Origin: CAWFKS01 sp963816435
GTDB taxonomy: Bacteria > Pseudomonadota > Alphaproteobacteria > Rhizobiales > Rhizobiaceae
NCBI GenBank assembly: GCA_963816435.1
Contig: CAWFKS010000020.1
Coordinates: 186,001-250,000, forward strand
Reading direction: 5' to 3'
Length of the DNA stretch: 64,000 bases
The notes beneath the pieces were generated by a model that was given only the letters and a program-made list of their open reading frames with translations, did not search any database and was not told the DNA's origin. The position numbers and the translations under genes are program-made. Shown here piece by piece: positions 42,138-49,899 of the stretch (positions within the stretch are counted from its first letter, which is position 1; each line of letters begins with the position of its first letter).

Positions 42138-42157
42138 ATGATTTGCCGGCAAATCAT
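42138..42157. promoter_or_regulatory. perfect 20-bp palindrome between pstS and the YhhN-family gene
   Basis: ATGATTTGCCGGCAAATCAT reads identically on both strands, and after one mismatch on each side two more pairs extend it. It lies about 190 bases upstream of the YhhN-family gene and 200 upstream of pstS, in a 410-base region with no other gene. It could be an operator for an unknown dimeric regulator or a hairpin. No match to a known site is claimed. Confidence 0.5.
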
Positions 42158-42348
42158 GCGCCCTGACATTTCTTCGTCGCTGCCGGTGCCTTGTTCCGTC
42201 GACTGCCGCGCGCTACGCCTTCGCGAGGCGCCGCGCATTGCCGGCGCAGCGGGAGGGAAAAGATGCGATCGCCAGCGCATGCCGGGTCCGGCGGGACGGG
42301 ACGCACAAGGCCGCCGCTTGTGACGACGCTCCCCGCGGAGCGCGCCGG

Positions 42349-43017
42349 ATGATGCCGTTTCCCGGCGACGCCACCGCGACGGCCAACGGCACGCTGCTTC
42401 TGGCGGCGGCCGCGGCCGTTCTCTACGCCTTCATGGTCTTCCAGGCGCCGTCGTGGCGCCGCACCGCGGTCAAGACGATTTCTGTCGTGCTTCTGGCCGC
42501 GCTCGCCTGGCTCGAGCACGGGCCGCTCCTGCTGGTCGCGGCACTCGTCTTCGGCGCGGCGGGCGACGCATTCCTGTCGCGCGATGGCGAAAGGGCGTTC
42601 CTCGCCGGCCTCGCCAGCTTCCTGGTCGCGCACCTGCTCTACATCGCGCTGTTCGTGGTCGCCGGCGCCGGCGTCGCCCTGTTCGGCGCCGAGCCCTGGC
42701 GCATGGTGGCCGCGCTGGTCGTCATCCTGTTTGCCGGCGCAATGGCCGGCTTCCTGTGGCCGGCGCTGCCGTCGGAAATGCGCGCGCCAGTCGCCGCCTA
42801 CGTCGTCGCGATCGCCGTCATGGGCATCGCAGCACTTTCGGTGCGCGGCATCGGCGTGGCGCTGGGCGCCGCGCTGTTCATCGCCTCCGACGCCATCCTC
42901 GCCACCGAGAAATTCCGCCTCGACCCCGCCTCGCCGCAGCGACGATGGATGTCGCCTGCCGTCTGGGTGCTCTACTGGACAGCCCAGGCGACGATCGCGC
43001 TGGCGTTCCTGGTCTGA
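42349..43017 (+). CDS. YhhN family membrane protein (lysoplasmalogenase-like)
   Basis: A 222-residue polytopic protein with about seven to eight helices. The family's charged signature is seen as VFGAAGDAFLSRDGERAFLAG minus its last residue, then FLVAHLLYIALF, and late in the chain ALFIASDAILATEKF, which carries the conserved Asp/Ser pairs of YhhN/TMEM86 enzymes. Human TMEM86B is a lysoplasmalogenase; bacterial substrates are largely untested. Two adjacent ATGs (42349, 42352) are possible starts; neither has a strong ribosome-binding site. Confidence 0.84.
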   Translation: MMPFPGDATATANGTLLLAAAAAVLYAFMVFQAPSWRRTAVKTISVVLLAALAWLEHGPLLLVAALVFGAAGDAFLSRDGERAFLAGLASFLVAHLLYIALFVVAGAGVALFGAEPWRMVAALVVILFAGAMAGFLWPALPSEMRAPVAAYVVAIAVMGIAALSVRGIGVALGAALFIASDAILATEKFRLDPASPQRRWMSPAVWVLYWTAQATIALAFLV

Positions 43018-43068
43018 CGAACGCCGCCTTTTGGCAAGGCGTCGTGCGGCCCCTCATCCGCCTGCCGG

Positions 43069-43143
43069 CACCTTCTCCCCGCACACGGGAGAAGGAGGCT
43101 GGCCGCAATGTCGACGCCCCTCTCCCCGCGGGCGGGGAGAGGG
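43069..43143. repeat. paired GC-rich palindromes after the YhhN gene
   Basis: The first hairpin is CCTTCTCCC...GGGAGAAGG. The second is a perfect 12-bp stem, CCCTCTCCCCGC, two-base loop, GCGGGGAGAGGG at 43118-43143. Such paired stems recur between genes of Hyphomicrobiales. It lies between two convergent genes, so it probably acts as a bidirectional transcript end. Confidence 0.6.
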
Positions 43144-43180
43144 TAAGGGTGAGGGGCATTCAGGGCGGTGGAGGAGCGAC

Positions 43181-43948
43181 CTACGCCACGTCCTTGCGCT
43201 TGCGGATTTCGGCGAACACCTCGGCGTCGGTGGCGTCCTCCATGCCGAGATGCTTGCGGATCGACCGGTCGTGCCAGCGCAGGAACGGGTTGGTCGCCAT
43301 CTCGCGCTCCAGCGTCGTCGGCAGCGTCGGCTTGTCGGCGGCGCGCAGCTTCTCGACCTCCGCCGCCCGCTCCTTCAGCGCCGAATTGTCGGGATCGACG
43401 GTCAGCGCGAAGCGCGCGTTGGCGAGCGTGTATTCGTGGCCGCAATAGATGCGCGTTTCCAGCGGCAGCCGCGTCAGCTTTTCCAGCGACTGCTGCATCA
43501 CCGGCGGCTTGCACTCGAACAGCCGCCCGCAGCCGAGCGAGAACAGCGTGTCGCCGGCAAACGCGACCTTGTCCCTGCCGAAGAAGTAGGTGATGTGGCC
43601 GGCGGTGTGGCCGGGCGTGGCGATCACGCTCACCGGCTGGCCGCCGAAGGTCAGCGTGTCGCCCTCCGACACCGTCTCGTCGATGCCGGGGATCTTGTCG
43701 GCCTCCGCCGCCGGCCCGACGATGGTCAGCCCGAACTTCTCCTTCAGCGCCAGATTGGCCTCGACATGGTCGCCATGGTGATGCGTGATGAAGATGCGCG
43801 ACGGCTTCCACCCGGTGCGCTCGACCGCCGCCAGGATCGGGCCTTCCTCCGGCGCGTCGATCAGCGCCGTCTCGCCGCTTTCGGAATCGTGGACGAGGAC
43901 GCCGAAATTGTCGCTGCGGCAGGTGAATTGCTCGATCTCGAGGGCCAT
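43181..43948 (-). CDS. gloB: hydroxyacylglutathione hydrolase (glyoxalase II)
   Basis: Hydrolyses S-D-lactoylglutathione to D-lactate and glutathione in methylglyoxal detoxification. The 255-residue protein has the metallo-beta-lactamase-fold metal site FITHHHGDHVE, TPGHTAGHITYFF and FAGDTLFSLGCGR, and the glutathione-binding C-terminal part CGHEYTLANARFALTVDP with ATNPFLRW. The ATG at 43948 (MALEIEQFTCRSDNFGVL) has AGGAG at proper distance; an ATG six bases upstream is too close to it. It is divergent from the methyltransferase gene, a common rhizobial arrangement. Confidence 0.94.
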   Translation of the reverse strand: MALEIEQFTCRSDNFGVLVHDSESGETALIDAPEEGPILAAVERTGWKPSRIFITHHHGDHVEANLALKEKFGLTIVGPAAEADKIPGIDETVSEGDTLTFGGQPVSVIATPGHTAGHITYFFGRDKVAFAGDTLFSLGCGRLFECKPPVMQQSLEKLTRLPLETRIYCGHEYTLANARFALTVDPDNSALKERAAEVEKLRAADKPTLPTTLEREMATNPFLRWHDRSIRKHLGMEDATDAEVFAEIRKRKDVA

Positions 43949-44058
43949 GTGCATCTCCTGTGAACGGGCAGAATGGTAGGGCGGCGCCGTGCGACTGTCA
44001 CCCCGCGCGACGCGCGCCGAGTTGAACCGCGACCGGCAGCCCACTACGTTCAAGCGCG

Positions 44059-44847
44059 ATGAACGACATCGTCGACCTGCGATCCTTCTACGCCACGCTG
44101 CTGGGACGGCTGGCCGAGCGTTCGATCGCCATGACGCTGTCGTCGCTGTGGACGCCGCTGCCCAACGAGCGGCTGGTCGGGCTCGGCTACACGCTGCCGT
44201 GGCTGGAGCGCTTCGGCGCCGATGCCGACCGCGTCTTCGCCTTCATGCCCGCGGCCCAGGGGGCGGTGAACTGGCCGCCGGGCGGCCCCTCCTCCACCGT
44301 GCTGGTGTTCGACGAGGAACTGCCGCTGGTCAATTCCTCGGTCGACCGCGTGCTGGTCGTGCACGCGCTGGAACATGCGGAAAATCCGCACGAGACGCTG
44401 AAGGAGGCCTGGCGCGTGTTGGCGCCGGGCGGCCGTCTGGTGCTGGTCGTGCCGAACCGACGCGGCGTGTGGGCTCGCTTCGAGCACACGCCTTTCGGCA
44501 CCGGCCGTCCGTTCTCGCGCGGACAGCTCATCGAACTTCTGCGCGAGACGAACTTCACCCCCTCGACAATGGCCGAGGCGCTGCATTTTCCGCCGTCGCG
44601 GCGCCGCTTCGTGCTGAAGCTGCACAACATCCTGGAGCGCGCCGGCCGCCGCTTCTGGCCGATCTTTGCCGGCGCCATCGTCGTCGAGGCGCAGAAGCGC
44701 CTCTACCAGGGCGTTCCCGTCACCCAGCGCGCCTCGCGCCGGGTGTTCGTGCCGGCCCTCAATCCGCAGCCCGCGACAAGGTCGGGAAGCCGCCGGATTC
44801 CTGTGTCTCAGGCATGCGCCTTGGTCGACATTCCGAACAGCCGGTAG
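44059..44847 (+). CDS. class I SAM-dependent methyltransferase (Methyltransf_11 type)
   Basis: A 262-residue protein of the rhizobial methyltransferase family found beside gloB. The core shows LPLVNSSVDRVLVVHALEHA, PHETLKEAWRVLAPGGRLVL and VVPNRRGVWARFEHTPFGTG. The N-terminal SAM loop is divergent, with LGLGYTLPWLERF-like residues (VGLGYTLPWLERFG). Substrate unknown. The last ~35 residues after VFVPAL are not recognisable, and the gene overlaps the convergent DUF2892 gene by 40 bases, so the true C-terminus may be shorter if a small indel is present. Confidence 0.83.
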   Translation: MNDIVDLRSFYATLLGRLAERSIAMTLSSLWTPLPNERLVGLGYTLPWLERFGADADRVFAFMPAAQGAVNWPPGGPSSTVLVFDEELPLVNSSVDRVLVVHALEHAENPHETLKEAWRVLAPGGRLVLVVPNRRGVWARFEHTPFGTGRPFSRGQLIELLRETNFTPSTMAEALHFPPSRRRFVLKLHNILERAGRRFWPIFAGAIVVEAQKRLYQGVPVTQRASRRVFVPALNPQPATRSGSRRIPVSQACALVDIPNSR

Positions 44848-44996
44848 AGCGGGCAGAAGCCCACCAGCCCGGTGACCAGCGGAATGAGACCGAGCAGGCC
44901 CCACCAGGTCTGGGGTCCGACGACGATCAGGGCGAGCAGCACGAGGCCGAGGATCACGCGCACGACGCGATCGACCATACCGACATTGAGGTTCAT
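44808..44996 (-). CDS. DUF2892 (YgaP-like TM domain) membrane protein
   Basis: A 62-residue protein with two hydrophobic helices (VVRVILGLVLLALIVVG and WGLLGLIPLVTGLVGFCPLY). MNLNVGMVDRVVRVI at the start and GFCPLYRLFGMST at the end match the DUF2892 pattern exactly, including the conserved CPLY. These are often attached to or near rhodanese-type sulphurtransferases; none is visible here. It overlaps the convergent methyltransferase gene by 40 bases at the 3' ends. Confidence 0.86.
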   Translation of the reverse strand: MNLNVGMVDRVVRVILGLVLLALIVVGPQTWWGLLGLIPLVTGLVGFCPLYRLFGMSTKAHA

Positions 44997-45145
44997 GGAT
45001 CCGAACTCCGGAAAGGGCGCGCCCCATTCGGGCGCAACCTCACCGTAGGGCCGTTCGGCCGCGAACTTCTTGGCCTGGATCAAACCGCGTGCTGCCCATG
45101 TTCGCGAAAAGGAGACATGGGGATAGCCGCCACCTCGCCGCGTTC

Positions 45146-45171
45146 CCTTCTCTCCGTTCAAGAAGAGAAGG
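45146..45171 (-). terminator. hairpin downstream of asd
   Basis: Read on the minus strand: CCTTCTCT, 10-base loop, AGAGAAGG, located 37 bases after the asd stop. There is no T-run, so it is a weak or Rho-assisted terminator candidate. Confidence 0.4.
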
Positions 45172-45207
45172 TCCCGCAGGTTGCAAGCGACGGCTCTGGC
45201 GGAAGCC

Positions 45208-46242
45208 TTAGGCGGCTTCCTTCTTCGGCTGGATCAGCCCGCGCGCCACCAGGAGCTCTGCGATCTGCACCGTGTTGAGCGCGGCGCCCTTGCGCAGATT
45301 GTCGGAGACGACCCACAGATTGAGCCCGTTCTCGACCGTCGGGTCCTCGCGGATGCGGCTGATATAGGTGGCGTCCTCGCCGGCGGACTCGTACGGCGTC
45401 ACGTAGCCGCCGTCCTCGCGCTTGTCGATCACCTGGCAGCCCGGCGCCTCGCGCAGGATGTCCTGCGCCTCCTCCGCACTGATCGGCCTTTCGAACTCGA
45501 CGTTGACGGCTTCCGAATGGCCGATGAACACCGGCACGCGCACGCAGGTCGCCGTCAGCTTGATCTTGGGATCGAGCATCTTCTTGGTCTCGGCCACCAT
45601 CTTCCACTCTTCCTTGGTGGTGCCGTCCTCCATGAAGACGTCGATATGCGGAATGCAGTTGAAGGCGATGCGCTTGGTGAACTTCTTGCTGGAGATCGGG
45701 TCGGCGACGAACACGGCGCGCGTCTGCTCGAACAGCTCGTCCATGCCTTCCTTGCCGGCGCCCGAGACCGACTGGTAGGTCGCCACCACGACGCGCTTGA
45801 TGGTGGCGGCGTCGTGCAGCGGCTTCAGCGCCACGACGAGCTGCGCCGTCGAGCAGTTCGGGTTGGCGATGATGTTCCGCTTCGAGAAACCCTCGATGGC
45901 GTCCGGGTTGACCTCCGGCACGACCAGCGGCACGTCGGCGTCGTAGCGCCAGGCCGAGGAGTTGTCGATGACGATGCAGCCCTGCCGGCCGATCTTCGGC
46001 GACCATTCCTTCGACACCGTGCCGCCCGCCGACATCAGGCACAGATCCGTGTCGGAGAAGTCGTAGCTGGCAAGGTCCTTCACCTTCAGCGTCCTGTCGC
46101 CGTAGGAGACTTCCGTGCCGACGGAGCGGCGCGAGGCGAGCGCCACGACCTCGTCGGCCGGAAAGCCGCGCTCCTCGAGGATGGACAGCATCTCGCGTCC
46201 GACATTGCCGGTGGCGCCGGCGACTGCGATCTTGAATCCCAT
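45208..46242 (-). CDS. asd: aspartate-semialdehyde dehydrogenase
   Basis: Reduces aspartyl phosphate to aspartate semialdehyde, the branch point to lysine/diaminopimelate, threonine and methionine. The 344-residue enzyme has the NADP-binding AVAGATGNVGREMLSILEER, the active-site Cys130 in ANPNCSTAQLVVAL, QSVSGAGKEGMDEL and the substrate region RVPVFIGHSEAVNVEF. The ATG at 46242 (MGFKIAVAGATG) has GGAAGGAGAG upstream. The preceding ~220 bases hold a Thr/Lys-rich short frame and alternative stems, suggesting amino-acid-dependent attenuation. Confidence 0.95.
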   Translation of the reverse strand: MGFKIAVAGATGNVGREMLSILEERGFPADEVVALASRRSVGTEVSYGDRTLKVKDLASYDFSDTDLCLMSAGGTVSKEWSPKIGRQGCIVIDNSSAWRYDADVPLVVPEVNPDAIEGFSKRNIIANPNCSTAQLVVALKPLHDAATIKRVVVATYQSVSGAGKEGMDELFEQTRAVFVADPISSKKFTKRIAFNCIPHIDVFMEDGTTKEEWKMVAETKKMLDPKIKLTATCVRVPVFIGHSEAVNVEFERPISAEEAQDILREAPGCQVIDKREDGGYVTPYESAGEDATYISRIREDPTVENGLNLWVVSDNLRKGAALNTVQIAELLVARGLIQPKKEAA

Positions 46243-46343
46243 GGTAGTTCTCTCCTTCCCTCTCCGCCTGACCGGGCCGGCGGCGCCGGGCTCCGGGTCC
46301 TCCCCGGCCGCGCCCGGGAGAGGAAGAGGCAGGCCAAGGGAAA
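46243..46343 (-). promoter_or_regulatory. putative translational attenuator in the asd leader
   Basis: Between the stop of the 39-codon leader frame and the asd ATG the minus strand holds, in order, GCCTG (a), TTCCTCTCC (b), a GC-rich self-folding stretch, CAGGC (c) and GGAGAGGGAA (d) leading into the ribosome-binding site GGAAGGAGAG. Segment b can pair with d (nine pairs, one bulge), hiding part of the ribosome-binding site; a can pair with c, which is incompatible with b-d and leaves the site open. There is no T-run, so translational rather than transcriptional control is suggested. Confidence 0.5.
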
Positions 46344-46463
46344 TCAGACCGTCGCGGTCGTCTTTTTGGCCGTGGTTTTGGTGGAGCGGAGGGACGCGCG
46401 TGCGCCGCCGGCGCGAAGCCCGGCAAGGCCGATCTGGCAGGACGCGAACGCAAGGGCGCGCAT
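46344..46463 (-). CDS. Thr/Lys-rich leader peptide upstream of asd (candidate)
   Basis: A 39-codon frame starting MRALAFASCQIGLAGL and ending STKTTAKKTTATV. Nine of its last twelve residues are Thr (6) or Lys (3), the two main end products downstream of Asd. GGAG lies about eight bases before the ATG. Its stop is followed at once by the alternative-pairing region before asd. This is the layout of amino-acid leader peptides such as thrL. It is not in a family I recognise, and expression is unproven. Confidence 0.5.
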   Translation of the reverse strand: MRALAFASCQIGLAGLRAGGARASLRSTKTTAKKTTATV

Positions 46464-46577
46464 GAAAGGTGCTCCGCTGTTTCGCCGCGCCTTTTACGCG
46501 CTTCGCGGCCGGAGTCAATTCGCACGTCACCTTGCCGCAGGCCGGGAACCCCGGGTCGCCGGCGGCTGTTCGGTGGC

Positions 46578-46736
46578 ATGGAACGCAAAGCCGACAAGAG
46601 GCGCACCTTCACCGGCCGCCAGGCGAGCCAGGGCGAGATCATCCTGAGGTCGCCGGCGCGGCGCGCCATCTTCATTGCCGGCCTCGTCGGTTTCGTCGTG
46701 CTGGCCGCCCTGGCGGCGTGGTGGGGCCTCGGCTGA
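46578..46736 (+). CDS. 52-residue basic single-pass membrane protein
   Basis: A short frame starting MERKADKRRTFTGRQASQGE, followed by IILRSPARRAIFIAGLVGFV and a hydrophobic end (VLAALAAWWGLG). Basic head plus one C-terminal helix and the FTGRQASQGEIILR pattern resemble a small conserved membrane protein of Hyphomicrobiales (often misnamed a transporter permease). It is divergent from the asd leader. Function unknown. Confidence 0.6.
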   Translation: MERKADKRRTFTGRQASQGEIILRSPARRAIFIAGLVGFVVLAALAAWWGLG

Positions 46737-46838
46737 GGCGCCACGCGAGAATTCCTCTCAGCGTCCTGCGAACTGCATTGACAGGCTGCCGGCCCCGGGC
46801 CGACTCTTCCGCAACGGAAGGGTGGAGGAAACCAGTCA

Positions 46839-47603
46839 GTGGCGAGGGGCGAGATCCTGTATTTCGACGATGGCAGGGGCACCGGCTTCATCAACGGCGA
46901 CGACGGCAACAGATACGTCTTCGCCCGCATGGACCTTTCCGGGATGGCCTCGGCATCCAAGGGGCTGAAGGTCGACTTCCGGCCCGACGGCAACCGCGCC
47001 CGCGACATCTCCGCGCTGCACCATGACGGCCCCCGGCAGATGCCGGCGAAGACCCCGCCGCCGCCGCCACCGGGCCCATGGGGCGCATCGGCCCCGGCCC
47101 CGGCGCCGACACCTGCCACTGCCGCACCGGCAGGCGCCGTGGCAAGCGACGCGGTGGCCGCAGCCGAGCCCGCCTCCGGCGGCCCGGAGCTTTCGCTGTT
47201 CGCCTATTTCACCAGATGCGTCAGCGCCGACTATGCAGCCTTCCGCGGCCGCGCACGGCGCAAGGAATACTGGGGCTTTGCGCTGTTCGCCTTTCTTTGG
47301 GTCGCGCTCGCCGGGATCGTCGGCTACGTCGTCGGCACCGCGCTGGGCTTCGACGAGACGAGCGACCCGACCGTCAGCAGCGGGCTCGCCGGCCTCGCCT
47401 GGCTGGCTGTCCTGCTGCCCTGGCTGTCGCTGATGGTGCGCCGCCTGCACGATGTCGGCCTCACCGGCTGGCTGCTGCTGCTGGTGCTCTTCCCCACGCT
47501 CGGATCGCTGATCATGCTGGTCTTCGCGCTGATCCCCTCGCAGAAGCATCCCAACAAATGGGGTCCGGTGCCCGACGGCATCCGCCCGGCCGTGCCGGCC
47601 TGA
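46839..47603 (+). CDS. cold-shock-like domain fused to DUF805 membrane domain
   Basis: A 254-residue protein starting at GTG 46839 with GGAGG upstream. Residues 1-60 (ARGEILYFDDGRGTGFINGD, then GNRYVFARMDLSG) resemble a cold-shock OB fold: GxIxxFDxxxGxGFIxxDDG followed by YVFxRxD. A Pro/Ala-rich linker (about 65-105, including a run of six Pro) leads to a DUF805 domain with FRGRARRKEYWGFALFAFLW and LPWLSLMVRRLHDVGLTGWL, the hallmark motif, and four helices. The fusion would tether an OB-fold domain to the inner membrane. Substrate or role unknown. Confidence 0.82.
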   Translation: MARGEILYFDDGRGTGFINGDDGNRYVFARMDLSGMASASKGLKVDFRPDGNRARDISALHHDGPRQMPAKTPPPPPPGPWGASAPAPAPTPATAAPAGAVASDAVAAAEPASGGPELSLFAYFTRCVSADYAAFRGRARRKEYWGFALFAFLWVALAGIVGYVVGTALGFDETSDPTVSSGLAGLAWLAVLLPWLSLMVRRLHDVGLTGWLLLLVLFPTLGSLIMLVFALIPSQKHPNKWGPVPDGIRPAVPA

Positions 47604-47610
47604 CGGCGGA

Positions 47611-48102
47611 TCAATCCCCGGCGGCGAGCTTTGCCAGCGCTTCCCGGTCGAAGCGCAGGAACACCTTCTGGTCCTGCCGCTCCGCGCCGAGCGCCTGATA
47701 GAGGCCGAGCGCCCGGTCGTTCCATTTCTCGGTGGTGAGGTCGATGCGGCCGATCCCCTCGTCCCGGCAGAAGCGGGCGAGGAAGGCCATCAGCGTCCTG
47801 CCGACGCCGCGCCCGCGCATCTCGGGGGCGACGAACAGGTCCTTCAGGAACAGGAGCCGGGAAAGCTCGTCGCCCGGATGGGCGATCGCCACCGACGCCA
47901 TGCCGGCAACGCTGCCGTCGGCATCGAAGGCAAGGGCGAAATGGCGGCTCTCCGGCCCCTCCGCCGCCAGCCAGCGCGTCGCCGCGGCAAGTGCCGCGCC
48001 CTCCGCCAGCGGTGGCTGCCGGTAGTGTTCCTGCATTTCGTCGAGAAGCAGCGCCAGGTCCGCGGCGTCGCTCTCGCGCGCCCAGCGGACGGCGAGGCTC
48101 AT
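47611..48102 (-). CDS. GNAT family N-acetyltransferase
   Basis: A 163-residue acetyltransferase. The acetyl-CoA-binding motif is LFVAPEMRGRGVGRTLMAFL, followed by RIDLTTEKWNDRALGLYQAL with the conserved Asn and Tyr of GNAT motif B. The start MSLAVRWARESDAADL is typical, and the ATG overlaps the leuB stop (ATGA at 48099-48102), so it is probably translated with leuB. Acceptor unknown; the closest type is diamine/spermidine-like GNATs, not certain. Confidence 0.86.
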   Translation of the reverse strand: MSLAVRWARESDAADLALLLDEMQEHYRQPPLAEGAALAAATRWLAAEGPESRHFALAFDADGSVAGMASVAIAHPGDELSRLLFLKDLFVAPEMRGRGVGRTLMAFLARFCRDEGIGRIDLTTEKWNDRALGLYQALGAERQDQKVFLRFDREALAKLAAGD

Positions 48103-49211
48103 CCCGCCAGCACCCGGTATTTCGCGGTCACCGCATCGCCCATTTCGCTCGTGCCGACCTGTGTCATGCCGTCCGACATGATGTCGGCGGTGCGCAGCCC
48201 GTCGTCGAGCACGGCCGAGATCGCCTTTTCCAGCCGGTCGGCCTCCTCGATCATCTCGAAGGAATAGCGCAGGCACATCGCGAACGAGGCGATCATGGCG
48301 ATCGGGTTGGCCAGGCCCTTGCCGGCGATGTCGGGCGCCGACCCGTGCACCGGCTCGTAGAGCGCCTTGCGCGACCCGGTCCTGGCATCCGGCGCGCCGA
48401 GCGAGGCCGACGGCAGCATGCCGAGCGAGCCGGTCAGCATCGCCGCCACGTCCGACAGCATGTCGCCGAACAGATTGTCGGTGACGATGACGTCGAACTG
48501 CTTGGGCCGGCGCACCAGCTGCATGCCGCCGGCGTCGGCCAGCATGTGGTCGAGCTTGACGTCGGAATAGTTCGCCTTGTGGGTGGCCGCCACCACTTCC
48601 TTCCACAGCACGCCCGACTTCATGACGTTGTGCTTTTCCATGGAGGTGACGTGGTTGCTGCGCGTGCGCGCCAGCTCGAAGGCGGCCGCCGCGATGCGCT
48701 CGATCTCGAACGTGTCGTAGACCTGCGTGTCGATCGCCCGCTTCTGGCCGTTGCCGAGGTCGATGATCTCCTTCGGCTCGCCGAAATAGACGCCGCCGGT
48801 CAGTTCGCGCAGGATCAGGATGTCGAGCCCCTCGACCAGCTCCGGCTTCAGCGACGAGGAGGCGGCGAGCGCCGGATAGCAGATTGCCGGCCTGAGGTTG
48901 GCGAACAGGCCCATGTCCTTCCTGAGCCGCAGGAGCCCGGCCTCGGGACGCGCCTCGTAGGGAACGCCGTCCCATTTCGGCCCGCCGACGGCGCCGAAAA
49001 GCACCGCGTCGGCAGCCATGGCGCGCGCCATGTCGTCCTCCGAGATCGAGGCCCCGTGCGCGTCGTAGGCGCAGCCGCCGACCAGGCCTTCCTCGGTCTC
49101 GAAGCCGGCGTCGAACTCCGCGTTCATGACGGCGATCAGTTTCCTGACCTCTGCCATCGCCTCCGGGCCGATGCCGTCGCCGGGAAGAAGCAGGAGTTTG
49201 CGGTTTGCCAT
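48099..49211 (-). CDS. leuB: 3-isopropylmalate dehydrogenase
   Basis: Oxidatively decarboxylates 3-isopropylmalate in leucine synthesis. The 370-residue enzyme starts MANRKLLLLPGDGIGPEAM and shows AVGGPKWDGVPYEARPEAGL, the substrate arginines in LLRLRKDMGLFANLRPA, LTGGVYFGEPKEI, the metal-site region VTDNLFGDMLSDVAAMLTGS and the cofactor loop EPVHGSAPDIAGKGLANPIA. The Asp/Ile-type cofactor loop indicates NAD specificity. leuD lies 1.7 kb upstream on the same strand, with two unrelated genes between. Confidence 0.96.
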   Translation of the reverse strand: MANRKLLLLPGDGIGPEAMAEVRKLIAVMNAEFDAGFETEEGLVGGCAYDAHGASISEDDMARAMAADAVLFGAVGGPKWDGVPYEARPEAGLLRLRKDMGLFANLRPAICYPALAASSSLKPELVEGLDILILRELTGGVYFGEPKEIIDLGNGQKRAIDTQVYDTFEIERIAAAAFELARTRSNHVTSMEKHNVMKSGVLWKEVVAATHKANYSDVKLDHMLADAGGMQLVRRPKQFDVIVTDNLFGDMLSDVAAMLTGSLGMLPSASLGAPDARTGSRKALYEPVHGSAPDIAGKGLANPIAMIASFAMCLRYSFEMIEEADRLEKAISAVLDDGLRTADIMSDGMTQVGTSEMGDAVTAKYRVLAG

Positions 49212-49306
49212 CGTGGAACGCCCCTCGAAAATTCGGTCGGCGCCTTGCTAGCCGCCGCCAGCGGCCCGTGCAAGTGCCATATCGCGGCGGCTCGAGATCG
49301 ATTGCC

Positions 49307-49696
49307 TCAGCCGGCGTCGCGCTTCAGCGCCGTCACCTCGATCTCGATCTTCATCTCCGGCTCGTTGAGCTCGCACACGATCATCGTGGCGGCTGGCCGG
49401 ATGTCCGAGAAAGCTTCGCCGAGCACCGGAAAGACGCGCGCCACGAAGGCGCGGTCGGTCACGTAGTAGCGCGCCCGCACCACGTCCGCCATCGCGAAGC
49501 CCGCCTCGCCAAGTGCTTTCGCGATCGTCGCCAGCGCGTTGCGGCACTGATCCTCGACGGCATCGGGCATGGTCATGGTGGCATAGTCGTAGCCGGTCGT
49601 GCCGGCCACGAAGCACCAGTCGCCCTCAACGACCGCGCGCGAATAGCCGGCCGTCTTCTCGAACGGCGAGCCGGTGGAAATCAGGCGGCGCGTCAT
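49307..49696 (-). CDS. RidA family protein (enamine/imine deaminase-like)
   Basis: A 129-residue protein of the YjgF/YER057c/UK114 family. Visible are GSPFEKTAGYSRAVVEGDWC, FVAGTTGYDYATMTMPDAVE, QCRNALATIAKALGEAGFAM, DVVRARYYVTDRAFVARVFP and the C-terminal PAATMIVCELNEPEMKIEIE. The strictly conserved Arg of true RidA proteins falls in VRARYY, but the C-terminal Glu-containing motif differs from archetypal RidA, so it is probably one of the Rid2-7 subfamilies. The ATG at 49696 was chosen from family alignment. Confidence 0.86.
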   Translation of the reverse strand: MTRRLISTGSPFEKTAGYSRAVVEGDWCFVAGTTGYDYATMTMPDAVEDQCRNALATIAKALGEAGFAMADVVRARYYVTDRAFVARVFPVLGEAFSDIRPAATMIVCELNEPEMKIEIEVTALKRDAG

Positions 49697-49899
49697 CGGT
49701 CCTCCCCCGTTGCGGGCATCGATCTGCGTTCCCGGGCAACATGCACGGCGCACATGCGGGTTCGCCGGCGGCCGCCGATAGGCTAGGGTGGCGCCCCGCG
49801 GGCCGGCGCACGCCCCGCCGCGCGACCGGATCATGAGTGCATGACCGCTCGCCCCCGCGCAAGATGGAGAGGCCCGGCCTGCGGCCGGAGCGAACAGCC

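Noticed and set aside
43069..43143. CRISPR-like repeats after the YhhN gene
   Set aside because: Only two different hairpins, no regular spacing, no spacers and no cas genes.
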